From the NCBI GenBank assembly GCA_003453555.1, contig DMLA01000043.1, positions 1 through 7,095 of the forward strand: a stretch of 7,095 bases of DNA. Reading direction: 5' to 3'. How positions within the stretch are numbered: position 1 is the stretch's first letter; every line of letters starts with the position of its first letter. A model generated the notes under the pieces. It ran no database searches. It was not told the origin of the DNA and was given only the letters and a program-made list of their open reading frames with translations. Of the stretch, positions 5,632-7,095 are shown in pieces. The translations under genes and the position numbers were made by a program. The DNA is from Chloroflexota bacterium (GTDB lineage: Bacteria > Chloroflexota > Anaerolineae > UBA7937).

Positions 5632-6504
5632 TCAGCCATCCAAGAGGCGCTTGGTCTCCCTCCAGAGTCGTTCGATCTCCTGGGAAGCCAAACCTTGGGA
5701 GTAAGTTATCACCGGTTGCCCCTGCACCATAGCCTTGGTCACCGCTACATCGAAAGGGATATGTCCCACCAGTGGGATGCCTCGTGCGGCGCAACCTTCG
5801 CCTATAATCCGGCTCATCTCGAGGTTGAGGTCGTACTTATTGATACAGACCAACGCTGGTACGCCGAAATGGGCTACTGTGGACAAGATGCGCTCCAAGT
5901 CGTGGACGCCGGCCACTGTGGGCTCAGTGACCAAGAGGGCCAAGTACGCCCCGGCGGTGGCCGCTATCACCGGGCAACCGATACCGGGAGGGCCATCAAC
6001 GATCAGGTAGTCGAGTTCCTGCTCCCGAGCCAAGCGTCTAGCCTCCTCCTTGACCTGAGTGACCAATAGCCCCGAATTCCCCTCCGCCGGTCGGAGTTGG
6101 GCATGCACCAGGGGGCCGTAGGGGGTATCGGAGATGAACCAGTGGCCGGATACCGGTTCCTCCAAGCGTATGGCCTCGGAAGGGCACTCATAGTAGCAGA
6201 CGGCGCACCCCTCGCAGGCCATAGGGTCTATGAGATATTCACCTTCCCTTTCCTGCACCGCTTGAAAACGACACACTTCAGCGCATCTCCCACAGGCGGT
6301 GCAGAGAGCGGGCTCGATGATGGCCAATTTTCCCCCTCTGAACTCACGCTCCTCCCTCACCTGGGGCGAAAGCACCAGTTCGAGATTGGCCGCGTCCACA
6401 TCGGCATCGACCATCACCTTCCTCTCCGCCAGATGGGCGAAGGAGGCAGCAACGGTGGTCTTTCCAGTGCCGCCTTTCCCGCTCAAGATGACCAATTCCC
6501 TCAT
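5632..6504 (-). CDS. MinD/Mrp-family P-loop ATPase with inserted ferredoxin domain
   Basis: A 290-residue cytoplasmic ATPase of the SIMIBI (MinD/NifH/Mrp) class carrying two predicted [4Fe-4S] clusters. The deviant Walker A motif SGKGGTGKTT is at 8-17, with signature Lys10 and Lys15. DADVDAANLELVL at 33-45 is the switch I region. An inserted bacterial-ferredoxin-type domain follows, with Cys68-Cys71-Cys74-Cys78 (CTACGRCAEVC) and Cys97-Cys100-Cys103-Cys107 (CEGCAVCYYECP). VDGPPGIGCPV at 169-179 is the Walker B/switch II region, and LLVTEPT and CINKYD are typical of the family. ATG 6504 overlaps the stop of the upstream gene (ATGA at 6504-6501), so the two are translationally coupled. Members of this group are found mainly in archaea and anaerobic bacteria as tandem pairs. 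Roles in Fe-S or cofactor assembly or ATP-dependent electron transfer have been proposed, but none is demonstrated by this sequence. Confidence 0.9.
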   Translation of the reverse strand: MRELVILSGKGGTGKTTVAASFAHLAERKVMVDADVDAANLELVLSPQVREEREFRGGKLAIIEPALCTACGRCAEVCRFQAVQEREGEYLIDPMACEGCAVCYYECPSEAIRLEEPVSGHWFISDTPYGPLVHAQLRPAEGNSGLLVTQVKEEARRLAREQELDYLIVDGPPGIGCPVIAATAGAYLALLVTEPTVAGVHDLERILSTVAHFGVPALVCINKYDLNLEMSRIIGEGCAARGIPLVGHIPFDVAVTKAMVQGQPVITYSQGLASQEIERLWRETKRLLDG

Positions 6505-7095
6505 GGCCCCACCTGCTTTTCCATCTCCTTACACATCTCTCTGAATTGCAACTTGTAATCGGGGAAGGCTTCTACTAGTGGGGTTCCCTCCGAGTACGCC
6601 TCGGCGATCCGCCGGTCAAAGGGTATGCGCATCAGAATAGGAAGGCCTTCCTCCTGACAATACCTTTCCACCCCGGAATCGCCTATATCGGCCCGATTGA
6701 TCACCACTCCCACAGGTAACTTGAGTTCCCGCGCCACTTCCACCGCTAACTTTAGATCGTGGAGGCCGAAGGGTGTTGGTTCAGTGACCAAAAGGCAATA
6801 GTCACTACCCCGCAACGACTCCACCACCGGGCAAGAGGTGCCAGGCGATACGTCGAGGATCACCGTCTTTTCACCTTGGGCCAGGGCTTTCAAGCGGTGG
6901 ATGATGGGTGGTGGCATCGGCTCACCCGCGTTCAATAGACCATAGGCGAAGGCCATTTCCCCCACGCTGCCCCACTCCACGACTCCGATCACGTAAGGCA
7001 CCTCTTCAATCGCTTGCCGGGGACAGGCCAAGGTGCAGCCTCCACATCCGGGACAAAGTTCGGGGAAGAAGAGCACCTTTTCCCCTACCACAGCG
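6501..7095 (-). CDS. Second MinD-type Fe-S P-loop ATPase, 5' partial
   Basis: Paralogous partner of the downstream ATPase, cut by the window end. The frame stays open to the edge, so the GTG at 7091 is probably internal. The Walker A P-loop and, by family pattern, a first Cys cluster should lie beyond the window, some 80-90 residues. Seen here: one complete four-Cys motif, CPGCGGCTLACP (bases 7055-7023), then IGVVEWGSVGEMAFAYGLLN. The switch II-like VILDVSPGTSCPVVES and LLVTEPTPFGLHDLKLAVEV are strongly characteristic of this family, and GVVINRADIGDSGVERYC carries the base-recognition Asn. The C-terminus (IPFDRRIAEAYSEG) is complete, and the stop TGA overlaps the next start by four bases. The two products share the PF-D-R or PFD-V segment and the TEP motif but differ in the ferredoxin insert, so they could act as a heterodimer. 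That is inference. Confidence 0.88.
   Translation of the reverse strand, partial: AVVGEKVLFFPELCPGCGGCTLACPRQAIEEVPYVIGVVEWGSVGEMAFAYGLLNAGEPMPPPIIHRLKALAQGEKTVILDVSPGTSCPVVESLRGSDYCLLVTEPTPFGLHDLKLAVEVARELKLPVGVVINRADIGDSGVERYCQEEGLPILMRIPFDRRIAEAYSEGTPLVEAFPDYKLQFREMCKEMEKQVGP

Noticed and set aside
6097..6558. Plus-strand 153-codon frame opposite the two ATPase genes
   Set aside because: Antisense to Cys-cluster and P-loop coding sequence on the minus strand; no recognisable product.

Overview
The window is GC-rich bacterial DNA. It carries six substantial protein genes, two of them cut by the window edges, and two decayed gene fragments. There are no RNA genes, CRISPR arrays or recognisable insertion sequences. 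The gene content suggests an anaerobic bacterium: paired ferredoxin-containing MinD-type ATPases, an HD-GYP remnant very close to the family consensus, and sugar-kinase and oxidoreductase genes. It would fit a Chloroflexota (Anaerolineae-like) genome or a similar deep-branching anaerobe. That placement is inference from gene style only, since no phylogenetic marker is present.

Positions 1-3681 (+ strand) hold a tight four-gene operon. It encodes a ROK-family sugar kinase (5' end outside the window), a HAD-superfamily phosphatase, a deoxyhypusine-synthase-like protein of unknown reaction, and a PfkB/RfaE-type sugar kinase resembling the kinase half of heptose-7-phosphate kinase. The genes are 7 to 12 bases apart. 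Two kinases, a phosphatase and a putative NAD-binding-fold protein in one transcript suggest a pathway that phosphorylates and remodels a sugar, perhaps for an activated (ADP-heptose-like) surface sugar. The substrate cannot be read from the sequence.

Positions 3682-5631 look like decaying accessory DNA around one intact gene. A roughly 440-base gap follows the operon. Its 3' part (about 3948-4085) is the C-terminal tail of a sugar phosphate isomerase/epimerase with its body lost. An intact Gfo/Idh/MocA sugar oxidoreductase follows, the usual partner of such an isomerase, with a strong ribosome binding site. Directly after its stop lies the C-terminal part of an HD-GYP cyclic-di-GMP phosphodiesterase domain. 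It is missing its N-terminal part, carries a one-base frameshift in the HD motif, and ends at a stop inside the usual final motif.

Positions 5632-7095 (- strand, convergent with the rest) hold two translationally coupled MinD/Mrp-family P-loop ATPases with inserted [4Fe-4S] ferredoxin-type domains. The upstream partner is cut by the window end. Such tandem pairs are known in anaerobes, but their exact job is not established.
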